64,000 nucleotides of DNA from Diplosphaera chodatii (taxonomy: Eukaryota; Chlorophyta; Trebouxiophyceae; Prasiolales; Stichococcaceae): the NCBI GenBank assembly GCA_032358165.1, contig JAALGY010000012.1, positions 1,798,001 through 1,862,000 of the forward strand, read 5' to 3'. The position numbers were made by a program, and so were the translations under genes. The notes beneath the pieces are model-generated. The model did not search any database. It was not told where the DNA came from and saw nothing but the letters and a program-made list of their open reading frames with translations. Positions within the stretch are counted from its first letter, which is position 1, and the number at the start of each line of letters is the position of its first letter. Positions 24,553 to 36,666 of this stretch are shown here, piece by piece.

Positions 24553-25509
24553 ATGGACTTCTCGGTGCCCACCAACGCTGTCAGATGCAATAGTGCGGCG
24601 ACCATGCACCGTGCATGTCCCTCAGCGTATTTGCTGAACAGGGCACGTCAGCAACAGCTATTTCCGCCACTAGCAGCACAGCAGTCAATAGCAGTCCGCA
24701 ATAGACGCCAGTTGTTTGCGCTCCAGTGTCGGGCTGCGCCGCTCGAGACGGCAGAGGCTGCCCAGCTAGACACCCAGGCGGCGCTGGCAAGGCTGTTAGC
24801 CGAGCGGCGAGCGCGCATGCAGGCAGCAATCCCGGCAGGGCCACGGGATGACCCGCCATCTTATGAGGCTATCGATGCACAGCCCCACAACCGGCTCTTC
24901 ATGCATATGTTTCGGCAGTCAGTGGCCCAAGGCCTTGGCGAGGACGCTCCTGAGCCTGGGTTTGATGGCATCATCACGCTGACGCGCCGGCTGAGCAGCA
25001 AATTTCACAACCCACAGGACGCGCACGAGCTGGTGGTTGGCGTCCTTAAGTCGCTGTTCCCCCAGTGGCTGATGCCGGCCTTCCGGGCGATGTTTGCGCG
25101 CCCGCTGCCAGAGTTCTCAAACCGCATGGTGGCGGTTGCAACACAGCTCACCAGCCAGTGGTTGATGGGGCCATCCGAAGTCGTGACAGAGGCGCGGCCA
25201 GATGGTAGTGTTCAGCCTGGCACCACTGTGAAGGTGGAGCGGTGCCGTGTGCTCGAGCAGTCTGGCTGTGCCTCTGTCTGTGTGAACTGCTGCAAGATTC
25301 CCACGCAGGAGTTTTTCAGGCAAGAGATGGGACTGGATCTTCGCATGACACCCAACTACGAGGACTTCAGCTGTCAATTTGACTTCGGGGTCAAGCCGCT
25401 TCCGCCCGAAGAGGACGAAGCGCTTGCATCACCATGTTTCATGCAATGCCCCGCTAAGATGCGGCATCGGCCTGAAGCTGAGCCGCTGTGCGGTGGTCTG
25501 GACCAGTAG
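24553..25509 (+). CDS. DWARF27-like beta-carotene isomerase domain protein (plastid)
   Basis: D27 proteins are iron-binding plastid enzymes that interconvert all-trans and cis carotenoids; in land plants this is the first step of strigolactone synthesis. This gene is a single exon of about 318 codons from ATG 24553 (alternative ATG 24604). The N-terminus, with RNRRQLFALQCRAAPLE, resembles a chloroplast transit peptide. The DUF4033 core is clear near the C-terminus: VKVERCRVLEQSGCASVC, then VNCCKIPTQEFFRQEMGLDL, then MTPNYEDFSCQFDFGVKPLP. The clustered cysteines match the family. The upstream half (FHNPQDAHELVVGVLKSLFP, QLTSQWLMGPSEV) also fits D27-like proteins. Algae have several D27 paralogues with untested activities, so substrate and product are inferred. 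Intronless, unlike most neighbours. Confidence 0.92.
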   Translation: MDFSVPTNAVRCNSAATMHRACPSAYLLNRARQQQLFPPLAAQQSIAVRNRRQLFALQCRAAPLETAEAAQLDTQAALARLLAERRARMQAAIPAGPRDDPPSYEAIDAQPHNRLFMHMFRQSVAQGLGEDAPEPGFDGIITLTRRLSSKFHNPQDAHELVVGVLKSLFPQWLMPAFRAMFARPLPEFSNRMVAVATQLTSQWLMGPSEVVTEARPDGSVQPGTTVKVERCRVLEQSGCASVCVNCCKIPTQEFFRQEMGLDLRMTPNYEDFSCQFDFGVKPLPPEEDEALASPCFMQCPAKMRHRPEAEPLCGGLDQ

Positions 25510-25919
25510 GCGTTCACTAGCATTGCCTAGCATGAAAGAGGATGGATGTTTCCTGGTAGATATGACCGCGTCTGTGTCGGACGTCTAAACTTGTATGATA
25601 TGCTATTGGATTGAGTGAGTGATTGTTTGCAGCCGAGCGCATTGCTGGCGACTTGGTGTTGGTGACATCCCTTTGCCAGTGTACAGCACATTGCGTCTAT
25701 GGAAAGCCAACAATGCTAGAGCAATACTTCAACAACTTCTGCTATGTCATTGGCATGCCTTGCACCACAACTGCCACCGCACATCCCAGACCAGTAGCTT
25801 GATTGAAATGAGCACGAGTAGCTTGAACACTTCATTTGCTGATGCTGTCGACATGATGGATTCTGGCAACTGCCTGAGCAAGGCTGCCAGGGCAACAGGC
25901 GCTTCGCCCATTGCCGTTA
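25510..25919. other. Convergent 3' region, no gene seen
   Basis: Between the D27-like stop (+) and a minus-strand ORF. Only short frames without motifs; probably 3' UTR of both. Confidence 0.5.
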
Positions 25920-26321
25920 TCACGCATTGACCTCATCCGGCAGCGGTGTGAACACCAGCGCCATGCGGTTGCGGCTGTTCGGTGTGTTGACGCGTTGCAG
26001 TTTGCCGCGGTTGGCGGGGTCCTGCGGCCCACGCGGCGGCGCTGACGTCGCCTCGACACCCGCTGTGCCGACGGACGACACCGAGCCACCAGCGCTGGAG
26101 GACGGCTTGCCGAACGTGACCGTTGGGTTCAGCGAAGCCTGGAAACGCCTCATCGCCAGCACCATAGTACCAACGGCCTTGAAGCGACTGCCGGTTGGCA
26201 GGGGTGGCAGTTTGCGCTTCCCGTGCTCATCCACATCGTCACTGCCATGCGTGTCATGCTGTCCGGTCAAAGCTGTGCGTTCGCCGGGACTAAGTTTGTT
26301 GAGCTCCGGAGCGTTCTTCAT
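25920..26321 (-). CDS. Hypothetical basic, low-complexity ORF
   Basis: A 133-codon frame from ATG 26321. It contains NKLSPGERTALTGQHDTHG, LPPLPTGSRFKAVGTMVL, AMRRFQASLNPTVTFG and a Ser/Pro-rich tail. Not recognised. It lies just downstream of the amino-acid transporter on the same strand. It could be an independent small gene, or the last exon of a transcript whose earlier exon includes a minus-strand frame near 26560-26620 (NRFAVIDAATLQYTEDALD). It could also be an alternative C-terminus of the transporter. There is no membrane segment or signal peptide. Confidence 0.35.
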   Translation of the reverse strand: MKNAPELNKLSPGERTALTGQHDTHGSDDVDEHGKRKLPPLPTGSRFKAVGTMVLAMRRFQASLNPTVTFGKPSSSAGGSVSSVGTAGVEATSAPPRGPQDPANRGKLQRVNTPNSRNRMALVFTPLPDEVNA

Positions 26322-26746
26322 GATTGCTCAGGGCCTAAGATACTGTGGCTGTGCTCCACAACTATGGTATACGACTGCCTCGCTTCCCCTTGCAACGCTT
26401 CTAGCAGTAGCGTGCCTGCCCGTGCCACACTGTCCTTGGCAACAGGGACAATTGAAGGAGGACTAGCAGAGTCCGCACAAAGAGCAAGTCGCAAAACACA
26501 CCCACACTCGCAGCTCCGGTTGCTGTGTGAACCTGCCAATGATGTGATGCGTCCAGCGCATCTTCTGTGTACTGCAGGGTGGCCGCGTCGATGACCGCAA
26601 AACGGTTGCCCTGGGGGTCTGCAGTTGCTTAATCGGCAGCGAAGTGTCTGAAACTTGTACGCCGATCTGCGAATGGCCTTGCCTCCAACAGCAGCAACTG
26701 CAGCTCTTACATGCGAGCGGCAGCAGGGCTACCAGAACGCAGCGTG

Positions 26747-29491
26747 TCACGATGCGGCCATGATGCTGCCAATGGAGCTGTATGTGCCCGTCACCATGCA
26801 CAGCACGCCGAGGATCACGACGGTCCAGTTGCGCACACGGCCCGTCATTGGCAGGCGGCCCTGCGTGCAGCAGGCGGACCCCATCAACGGGCTGCATGCA
26901 TGTATCAGTAATGCATTTACACAAAGCTCCATAATGGTAGTGCATGGAATGGACCCCAACAGGATGTTACCTTGTGCAGTCTCCCGTGGCAGAGTGCCTG
27001 TATTGTGGTTCGACACATGCGTCAGGTGGTATGCAGACTGGTGCTGTCAAGCGCTTCCGTGACAAGCACCGCCCAGCAGTGTTGCGAACGCAGCAGCATA
27101 CCCACCGGAAAGATGAGCGACACGTTGATGGTCAGGAAGGAGCCGATCAGTGCCATGAGCAGCGCCAGGAACGGCACAATGCGGGCGGTGATCAGGCAGG
27201 AGATCGCCAGCCCTGTCCGCACGATGAAGCGCCGCACGCCGGCGTTCAGGCCTGCAGTTGTGGGAAAGCATGCAACTGCATGTAATGCACCCTCCAGGTG
27301 CTGGTATGAAAGGGCCTCAGCACAACAAACCCAAGGTGATGACGGCTACTGTGGACTAGGTGTGCTGGTCAGAACAACGCCTGGATCACCTGGCGCCACC
27401 TTCTCGGCACCATTAGTAGCTGGGGCCGCAAAAGGTTCTAGACACAAGGCGAGCTTGGCTACCTGCACCGCAGCACTCGTCGCACCTCAAAGTTCAACGG
27501 CGCCTATAGCATCAAGGCGGCAACACTCACCTACTTGTGCGACGGCCAGTCACACCCACCGGGGAGATGAGGATCAGTGAGGCGCACAGCAGCGCCAGCA
27601 ACCCCTGTGAAAGTTTGCTCATCTGAGGGCTAAAACATGTGCCGACGAAAGCCAGAGCCCACAACACAGCTGGCAGCATACCAGCAATTGGAAGGTCCAC
27701 ATGGCTTCAGCCTCACCGGTGGCAAGTTGAACGTGACGACATCCTTCACGGCAGTGCCGTACATGAGATATCCAAGTGTGCCCATCAGAGCACAGATTGC
27801 CCCGGTTATGCCATATGCTGTGTCAATCGCCTGCAGTGTGGGCAAATACTCCATGAAATGCTTGTTGCTATTCGTGGACACAGCCCGACCGCAGGATGCC
27901 TGCGATCTGTGTCAGGACTCATCAAGCACTGGTGCTCACCGCTGGAAATTTGCTGGGGTCCTGCATGGAGCCACGGATGGCTGGGAATACGCCATGCCCC
28001 GCAAAACAGAATGCGAGGCAGCCAAAAGCCACCGGCAGCGTGTTCCACTGGACCATAGCCGTCGTGGCACCCGGTGTATACGAATTTGTGAGAAATGTAT
28101 ACAGCACCTGCACGAGCACCCCAGACAATTCGAGCTCTGTACCTCTTGCACAGAGATCACGATAGTGGTCTGCACATCCATTTGGCAGTTGCGCAGCACG
28201 TGCCCGTTTGAAGGCACACCCACCGTGGCAGCAACCGACAGCGTGCCAGCAACCCCTGCAAACCCTAGGTAGGACAGCGTCTTCACGTCAGGGAGCCAGA
28301 CGGTGGGGATCATCACGCATGCCGCAGCCAGCATGTAGAATGACGGGTCGCGACCCAGGCGCGCCGCCAGCAGGTGGTGCAGGTTGTCACCTACATGCGT
28401 GTGACACAATCAAGGGTGGATTTGTGCAAACTGGTTTGGTGACGCTACACACTGCTAAGTGCTCAAGCTTGTGACTTACCCATAATGATAAACAGCAGCG
28501 CGCAGATGCCGTACCTAGCGACAGCATACATTGCCTGTCAGTGGAACAAGACCCCCATGATTGCTGCTTTGACTTGTGGCTCATTAACAAGCCACGAGCA
28601 TGATGGATGCTGCAACACTGCAATCGTATTCGCACAGCTCCGTGTAGATGGTTGTACTGACGATGGCACGTCCCGCCTTGCCATAAGCAGCCTCCGCAAC
28701 ATCCTCATAACCGACGTCACGTAGATCTCGGCCCTCGCGCTCGCACACCGTCTCGATGCACTCCACAACAGCCTTTGCTGTCGAAACGAGGAAGTGCAGC
28801 ATGCGTGAGCACCAGCTGCCTGCAGAGTTGCATTGCTTGCAGAGATCTGCGGAGCTGATTGCGTCTGCTGACCTGTGTAGCTGGTTGCCAACCCCATGAC
28901 CAGGAGGATGGGCAACCCCGCCCAGCCAGCCTGCTTGAACGCGAATGGGAGCGACAGCAGTCCTACTCCCAAAAGAATGTTGAGCACGTTGCACACTGCC
29001 TGCAGGCCGGGAGTCAGGAGATCATTGTGCTTGCGCTTCACACTTGCATCCGCTTGCCGGGGAGCTGATCGGTTCGTCGTGCATCCTGTGGTTGGTCAGC
29101 GTTGACACGCGAAAGTACTGCATGTCTCTTGTGGCGCGTCAACTTGCAGAGAGTCACCCTTGAGATCCACCTGTATGAATGATGCGCCCTCCGAGTTGCT
29201 ACTGGCCTCTGTGACCGGCTGCACAGGCGCCATGCCTGGCTCGTCATCTGACCAGCTGACCGCTGCGCTGCCGGCGCTGGCGTTGACATTTCGTCGCGTA
29301 AGGGACGTGCTTCGGCACAGCCGCTGCTCAGCTGGCCCGCTGCTTGCGCTTGCCCCATTGGCATGCACCCTGGCTTGCGAGGGTGGCCTCCGTGACAGCT
29401 TTCTGCAGCGGCGCTGAGGGTTTGTAGTGACATAAGGAGCAACACCTAGCTGTCTTTCGGTTGCAGGCACGCTGTGCAATGCGTTACGCAT
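26747..29491 (-). CDS. Amino acid/auxin permease family transporter, vacuolar AVT1-like
   Basis: AAAP-family proton-coupled amino-acid transporter with about eleven membrane helices; AVT1 relatives work at the vacuole. A hydrophilic Ser/Arg-rich N-terminus from ATG 29491 leads through a short intron (about 29090-29162) to the first helices: AVCNVLNILLGVGLLSLPFA, FKQAGWAGLPILLVMGLATS. Then come GYEDVAEAAYGKAGRAIVS, TIYTELCEY, GDNLHHLL, AAACVMIPTVWLPDVKTLSY and GFAGVAGTLSVAATVG. These are followed by NTLPVAFGCLAFCFAGHGVF, PAIRGSMQDPSKFPAV, AYGITGAICALMGTLGYLMY, GLLALLCASLILISPVGG, RRFIVRTGLAISCLITAR and FLALLMALIGSFLTINVSLI. The last piece is WTVVILGVLCMVTGTYSSIG with a stop at 26747. The order matches AVT1 throughout. 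Exons are short and split many helices. The start could lie farther upstream; vacuolar location is inferred from the subfamily. Confidence 0.85.
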
Positions 29492-29780
29492 GATGAAGTG
29501 CCCACTGAAGGCTATGTCAATTGGACGTGCGACGTGTGCACAGGCAGCGCCCGAAGCCAATGCAGCTCATCGCGGCTTCTGATCACGAGCTGTAGACGTT
29601 TAGATCAATGCTGCTGACGGATGCTGCACATCTGATGTTGTTTCAACCTTGTACGGCTGCTGCACATGCTCAGGCGGCAGCAGGCAGTCTCCACACTGTC
29701 TCCAGGGCGATAAGCAGCCCCACATGAGGTGTAGTGACAGCTGACACTTTGCTGTGCATGGCCGTGCTCTGTCATCACCA

Positions 29781-31442
29781 TCAGCTGGGCTGTGGCTCTA
29801 GGGGTTCCTCGGCCTTTCGCTTCTTTCGTGCAAGGTACCGCTCCCGTGCAGCGGCCTTTGTGGCTTCGTCTGTGTGGCGCACAGGGACCGCTGGCTTGGG
29901 AGCTGCAGGCGCCACCACTGCCACTGTAACACTGCCACCACCGTCGCCTGGGGCCTCATCGGCTGCCGCTGGCCTGCCGCTGGGCTCGCGCTGCCGCCCG
30001 TCTGATGCACCAGGGCTGCTGGAAGCGACTGGCTGCGGCTGCGTGGCTGTAGCTGCATCTGTTACACCGGCCGATGGTGGGTTGCCATCGGCGTCCGCAC
30101 CCTGGCCTGGCTGTGCTGGTGATGCAGCTGAGGTAACAGCAGCAGCAACAGGAGTGCTGACATCGTGCTGCGAGGTTGCAGCAGCGAAAGCTGCATCGTC
30201 CCTTTCTGCCTGCTTGTCTGCCGCTTGCTTTGCCCTGCAGTTCCATGCATGCACTTCCATACTCATGCCAATTCTTTGCGCATGCAACGCCTACACATGG
30301 TTCAAGTGAAGTCGTCAGCAGTGCACGATAGCAGTGCTGTGGCTCACCCGCTGGTGCCAAAGGCGACGTTCTTGGTGAGGAGGTTGCCGTAGAAACCACT
30401 CATGTCCCCTACCTTCTCGGCTGCGTTCTCCTCATCCCTGTGGTCCCTGCGTTACCGAGGCAAGCAGGCGTGTGATCAGTAGTTCTGATGCAAGCAGAGG
30501 ACACGACAGATGATGTCCGTCATATTTGAGGGAATGGGAAGGTGCTGTTCGCACCTGATTTTCTGCCGTGCCTCCCACAGCTGCCGCTCCTGGAGCTCCT
30601 TCTTGTACGCAGCCGTGACGAACTTCTCCTTGTCCCCGAAGAGGTGGTCCTCCACTTGCCGCTCCTTCACTTGCCTGCATTTGAGTAACCATGCATGTGT
30701 TGAGGTGCCGTTCTCAACAAGCGCCGTCGCCGCATGAATCATGCAAGCAGGCCCTGCATGTCTTTGGGCCAACCTCAAGGTCACCTGCGCTCATACACGA
30801 TGTCCTGCTCCCGCTGGCGCTCCTTCGCTTTGTCGAGCAGCCCCTCGATGTACTTGCTGTTGCGCGCAGCGCGTGCCGCACGCATCTGCAGGAACACCCA
30901 ATCCATGTTGACTGCTGTGTCCAGCGTTTGGAAGTCTGAGCAACACGAGTGTAGGCAGCTTGACCCGCCTCATGTGCAACGGCCGGCTGCAGCCATGGCG
31001 AGGTGGTGAGACATGGCCAGCAATCGCTTTTCCGCACCGGCGCCACCTTCGCCTCCTGCATCGAGTCGAACACGCCGTCGTAGTCGAAGACGCTGGCATC
31101 CTGCTCCAGGGCTGCTGCATGGACCTCCGCCACCTGCGACCGTCCGCCACCCGCGTCAGTCCATGCATCAACACGACATCTGGTGGACAGGAAAGCACGA
31201 GCGCACTGCGCTAGGCCTTGTGTGTCAACCCTGTTCGCCTTGCTGGGCAGCATGCTCACTTTGTTGTTGGTTTTGTTTGATGCGGCCTGTCGCGCAAGCT
31301 GCTGCGGGACTGCCTCATGTTCGTCGTCGCTGTCGTCACCGAACGCTGCAAGCGCGTTGACTGGCTTGGGCTTTGGAGCTGCCTTCTGTTTGCTGGCAGG
31401 CACGGTCAGGCCGTACTTGACGCCCTTGACGCCCTGTATCAT
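29781..31442 (-). CDS. Nuclear speckle splicing regulatory protein 1 (NSRP1/CCDC55, DUF2040)
   Basis: Coiled-coil nuclear protein that modulates alternative splice-site choice in animals. ATG 31442 gives MIQGVKGVKYGLTVPASKQ, then AAFGDDSDDEHEAVPQQLAR, both family hallmarks. Later exons carry DASVFDYDGVFDSMQEAKVA, ARNSKYIEGLLDKAKERQR and EQDIVYERR. The next have QVKERQVEDHLFGDKEKFVT, AAYKKELQERQLWEARQKI and DMSGFYGNLLTKNVAFG. The C-terminal exon is a long A/P/T-rich stretch ending ATKAAARERYLARKKRKAEE and a stop at 29781. The central part should form a charged coiled coil. The basic tail resembles the family's nuclear-localising end. Function in algae is inferred from homology; the SR-type repeats of some animal forms are absent. 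Confidence 0.9.
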
Positions 31443-32062
31443 GACGGCGCCGTTGCCAGGTGCAGCCGACTCTGGTGCTCTCTCTTACTACTGTCTCGGT
31501 GCAGACCGCAGCATCAGCAGATTGTGGGTGTACTAGGGCTGTCAGCGTGTTGGAAGATGCTGCTTTTGCCAGCATGCAGCCATGAGGTGCATGTTACTGA
31601 TGCATGTGAAATTTACCGAAGAGTCAGCCATCGATTACGGCGGAGCAGACCAGTGGGAGGTGTAAAGCCATCTACGCTTCTTGTATGCACATGCAGCTGT
31701 TTGCATCCAAGGAGTCGACGCCTAATGCTTTGTCGGTCTTCCTGCGACCGACAAGGACCATAGGCTTGTTCACGTTTGTCATTGACCAGGACATCTCGTA
31801 CTATTTCACACCAGAGTCAGCCGTATGTGGATTGGTTCGTTTGCTGAAGATCGTAATTGAGTTGTCACTTCACATCTGATCAGTGTTGCACAGGCTTCGA
31901 CAAGCGATCACCTGCGTTCAGATCACCTGAGTGGTGTACCAGCGCCACCTGGTTGAGGGCCGCAACAGCGGATCCATAAGCCGCCACCAGGGGTTTACAG
32001 TACTGTTGATCTGGTGATGCTGTCTTGACTCTGATACCGCAAAGTGGTGTTGGGTCCGCGCC
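31443..32062. promoter_or_regulatory. Divergent upstream region of NSRP1 and ATP-citrate lyase B genes
   Basis: 620 bases between head-to-head starts. No coding sequence recognised. Both promoters and 5' UTRs must lie here; no defined element was seen by eye. Confidence 0.5.
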
Positions 32063-35000
32063 ATGGGGCAACAACCTCCGGCGCCATACGCCTTTGGGCA
32101 GCTCTTCAGCAAGGATACGCAGGCGATCTTCTACAACTTCAAGCTCAACCCTATCCAGGTAGGCAACCGCTGGCTTCTCGCGCATCACACTCATACTTCA
32201 GCTGAAGCGAAGTGACTCACTGCAGCAACACTCACTCCCTGGGATGTACATCCGCATGACTGCCTGTGTGTGCGCCGTGCAGCGCATGCTGGATTTCGAC
32301 TTCGTCTGCGGTGCGCACCGAAGACTGCTTATGTGTCGCGCAGCTGCATCTGGCAGCGTCGCGCATGCGACCAGAGTTTCACCTCATGTGCAGGTCGAAG
32401 CACGCCATCAGTGGCATGCGTGGTGCAACCCGGGTCTTCGGGCTTCCAGAAGGTGTTCTTTGGCAACGAGGAGATTGCCATTCCTGTAGCCAGCAGGTCA
32501 GCTGAAGTGACGCACTACCAGGACGGAATGCATTTATACTGTGCATGCAGTGCAATGTGCATCGTGCAAAGGCAAAAGACGTGTGCTTGGGGCTGCAGCA
32601 TCCTTGATGCAGTCAAGGCGCATCCCAAGGCGGATGTCTTCATCAACTTTGCATCCATGCGCAGGTCTGAGCACTGCATGTCTGGCAGGCTGTTCCTGTA
32701 ATTGCTTGCTACCAGACCTTGGCCATTCCCAGGTCGTCACACCATCAGCCAAAGATGAGGAATCGTTGACACACTGTTCTGCAGTGCCTACGATTCCACC
32801 ATGGATGCGCTCAAACAGCCAACGATCCGCGTGGTGGCGGTCATTGCAGAGGGTGTCCCAGAGCGTGACACCAAGACAATGATCGCTTACGCGCGCGCAA
32901 ACAACAAGATCATCATCGGCCCCGCCACCGTGGGCGGCATGCAGGTTGTGATTTCTACTATATAACAAATAAAACTAAATAGAATATTTAGTTTTATCTA
33001 TTCTATTTTACACAGCTGTGAACACAGGGCTTCGCCTTACACAGTCTTCTTACCAGGCGGCGCGTGCAGTGGGATTGCCTTGCATGCTGGAGTACATGTT
33101 CGGTCATGTGGTGCAGGCGGGAGCCTTCCGGATCGGCGACACTGCGGGCACTCTGGAGAACATCGTGTCGTGCAAGCTGTATCGCCCGGGGTCAGTGGGT
33201 TTCGTCTCCAAGTCGGGTGGCCTGTCCAACGAGTGCTACAACGTGCTTTCGCGCGTCACTGATGGCATTTACGAAGGTGACAACTTTGACACCTCATATC
33301 CGCTGACATCACCATTCTTGAAGTTCCCACGCTGCTGGTCACTATACAGCCCAATGTCATCAGGGCATATGGGCTCCGAGGGCGACCCTCGTGCTGCGCC
33401 TGCAGGCATTGCAATTGGCGGTGATGTGTTCCCTGGCAGCACGCTGTCGGACCACTGCTGCCGGTACCAGAACATCAAGGACATCAAACTGATCGTGGTG
33501 CTGGGCGAGCTGGGCGGCACAGACGAGTACAGCCTGGCAAGCCCGTTGACACGATACTGATAAGCATTGCTATACGTCATCGGTCGCATGGAAAGACTCA
33601 GAAGCATAGCGCTACATTCACAGCCTTTCTAGCAGCGCACTCTGATACGCATGACCCAGCTGGCCGATCTACCGCTAGGTGGAGGCACTCAAGTCGGGCG
33701 TCATCACCAAGCCAGTGGTGGCGTGGGTGAGCGGCACATGCGCAAAGCTGTTCCGCAGCGAGGTGCAGTTTGGGCACGCCGGCGCACGCAGCGGCGGCGC
33801 CCTCGAATCAGCACAGGTGCTGCAGTGCAGTGCATCGCACCCATGCACAAAGTGAGGCTAAGACGCATCAAGCGGGCTGTAGATGCGGCAGTGCTGCTGG
33901 CCAATCACCTGTGTTGCCAGGTGGAGGACGCTCACGCACGTTACTGTTTTCCAGGGGAAGAATGCAGCCCTTAAAGAGGCAGGCGCTATTGTGCCAGAGT
34001 CCTTTGAGGGATTTGAGGGCGCCATTGCAAAGGTCAGAAAGAGTGCATGTCTCTGTCTTTACCACAGTTTGCAATTTTGTCAGCACAGTGGCGAGCAGAA
34101 GCTGCTGACTGAGATTGGTCACCTTAGGGAATGATCAGCTCCAGCATGTCACTGTATTGGTCTACATGGCGCATGAGTATGAGTGAAAATTAGATGGGCA
34201 ACCCCACAACAAACTATCAAAACCACCGGGGCCACCAGAAGCAGCCATCTCACTCTTGCAGGCGTTTCAGCAGCTGGTGGACGAGGGGCACATCCCGCAG
34301 CGCGAGGAGCCGACGCCGCCCAAGGTGCCCAAGGACCTGGCCGCGGCACAGAAGCTCGGCGAGGTGAGCGGCTGTGGTCCAGTCATCGTGGATGCGGGGA
34401 AACCTGCAGCACGGTACATCAGCCATTTGACTGCACAGAAGAACTCCGGAATGGTACATACTTTGTTGGCGTACCTTCCTGTGGCAAGTTTGCAGCCTCC
34501 AAGACATCCAACAAGATTGCTGGAGGCTGGACTGGGCCCTGACCCGCAAGATGAGTCTGCCTGTTGGATCCGTGCAGTGCAGCTGACCTTCAGTGCGGCC
34601 CGCTGCAGGTGCGGGTGCCGACGCACATCGTGTCCAGCATCTGTGACGACCGGGGGGAGGAGCCCACGTACGCGGGCGTCACCATGTCCACCCTCATGGA
34701 GGGCGACTACTGCGTCGGCGACGTCATCAGCCTGCTGTGGTGCATCTTTGACCTTCCTGTTGAGATCCTCATGCGCTGTCAGCGCCTCGAGGCTTTGATC
34801 ACGAAAAACAAACTGCTTTTACAGCAACAATACTGTTGCCATGCACTAGCGTGCAGTCAGATCAACAACACTCTGATGCCACCGGCTCGATGCTGTTGCA
34901 CGGCCATCATGCCTCAAATGCCGCTTGGCTGACGAGTCTGCGGTAGGTAATGCAAGCGCGTCAATCTTCGAGCAGGTTCAAGCGGCAGCTGCCAAAGTAT

Positions 35001-36666
35001 GCGACCCGCTTCATCGAGATGTGCGTCATGCTGTGTGCGGACCATGGCCCAGCTGTCTCAGGTACACCTTGTGGGATGTTTTCATGCTGCACAGCATCAC
35101 TGCTGCTTGCAGGCATAAGCGCTGCAAAGGTCGAAACTACATTGGCTCCCGCACTGTTCACTCTGCAGAGGTCCTGATGGACTAGTTGTCTTGCTGCAGG
35201 CGCGCACAATACTATTGTCACGTCGCGTGCCGGCAAGGATCTGGTGTCCTGCCTTGTCAGCGGACTACTGACAATTGGTCCGCGCTTCGGAGGTGCCATA
35301 GACGATGCAGCCCGAAACTTCAAGGCTGCCTGCGATCAGGTGCGTACCATTCAGCATCAGCATTGTGACCATCATCCACTTTGCCCGAAAACTTCGGATG
35401 CAGTGTTGCAATTGCAAATCATGTCCGCACGGTGGTAGTATTTTCCGGACATATGTGACCTCTGGCCTTCACTCCATTTAGGCCCATGTTCTTGTGCTTG
35501 CCTCTTCAACATATCTGTGAGACTGGTTGCCTGCAGGGGCTGGATGCGGACGAGTTTGTGGAGGGAATGAAGAAGCGGGGCATCCGGGTCCCCGGCATCG
35601 GGCACCGCATCAAGAGCAAGGACAACCGTGACAAGCGCGTGGAGCTGCTGCAGAACTACGCGCGGAGGTGCGCTGCACAGTGCCCGGTGTAAAATCACGT
35701 TATGTAGGATAGGCAGTGCTCACACTGCTGACGCTGAGAGTCGCCTACCATGCGTGTGCCATACAGGCACCACTCTGCCGTGCTGCTGCGCTCCCTGCCG
35801 CGCCATGCAATGTGGCAGTGTGTGCTGTTGATGGTGGCCATCAGACTGTGCTGAGGGCCTGATGGCCGATGTGCATATCTGCGCAGGTTCTTCCCGTCGA
35901 CAAAGTACCTGGACTACGCGCTCACTGTCGAGCGATACACGCTGCAGAAGGCAGCCAATCTGGTCATGAATGTACGCTCACTGCGCTGTTGTGTCCTGCC
36001 TGCTGCTTCTGTGCATGGTGCAGTCAACCACTTCTGTGCCCTGCACTGCAGCCCAACATCTATGGTCGACACCGCAGGTGGATGGTTGCATCGGGGCTCT
36101 CTTCCTGGATCTGCTGTATTCATCTTCAATGTTCACTCAGGTAGCGGTTGTCATCGTGCCACAACATGTTGGCCTTGCCGTGTGCTCATGCAAATGTCAA
36201 ATGATCCAGCTTTTGGTGCAATGCTGCTGCAATTGTTCGAGCAGTGCACAGCATATGCACCTGCAGAAGGAGATCGAGGACATCATCAGGGTGGGCTACC
36301 TCAATGGACTGTTTGTGCTGGCTCGTAGCATTGGTCTCATAGGTGCGTTCCAATCGCACAGCACTGTCTGCAACCGGCCCTTTGACAGCCAGTACTGACT
36401 CGAGGATGCCATCGCTGCGCCTGTGAGCAATTTATGCTGTCGCACAGCATGTGCAGCCGGCTGGAAGCCTTGCACTTGGGCATCATGTGCAAGAACCAGA
36501 CGGCGCACACAGCTCTCTTCTAACTTAGGCACAATGGTGTCGATGGACTGAACCAAGTGTATCAACTCGGTGCACCTTGATGCTGCAGGGCATGCCCTGG
36601 ACCAGACGCGGCTGGAACAGCCACTGTACAGGCATGACTGGAACGACATCCTATATGTCAAATGAT
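32063..36666 (+). CDS. ACLB: ATP-citrate lyase subunit B (ACLB)
   Basis: With subunit A (not in this window) it cleaves cytosolic citrate with CoA and ATP to acetyl-CoA and oxaloacetate, feeding lipid and sterol synthesis. About 18 exons, all assignable: ATG 32063 ([20 protein letters not shown]), [60 protein letters not shown]. Next [53 protein letters not shown] and [10 protein letters not shown] (phosphohistidine site). The citrate-synthase-like half has [32 protein letters not shown] and [19 protein letters not shown] (active-site His region). The C-terminus is ILYVK with a stop at 36666. Every conserved block is present, so the protein looks intact at roughly the usual length of 600 residues. 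The intron at 33537-33678 has a GC donor. The intron beginning at 32944 contains an AT-rich palindrome. Confidence 0.96.
32951..33014. repeat. AT-rich block with perfect 12-bp inverted repeat in an ACLB intron
   Basis: About 64 bases of strongly AT-rich sequence in a GC-rich locus. Arms TAAAACTAAATA (32970-32981) and TATTTAGTTTTA (32985-32996) are perfect reverse complements around the loop GAA. A second pairing is possible between ATAGAATA (32979-32986) and TATTCTAT just downstream. It could be a small mobile-element remnant or an intronic RNA hairpin. Confidence 0.9.

Noticed and set aside
29491..29560. Extending the AVT1-like protein to begin at 29560
   Set aside because: The codon at 29558-29560 reads TTG, not ATG, so 29491 is the first supported methionine in this frame.
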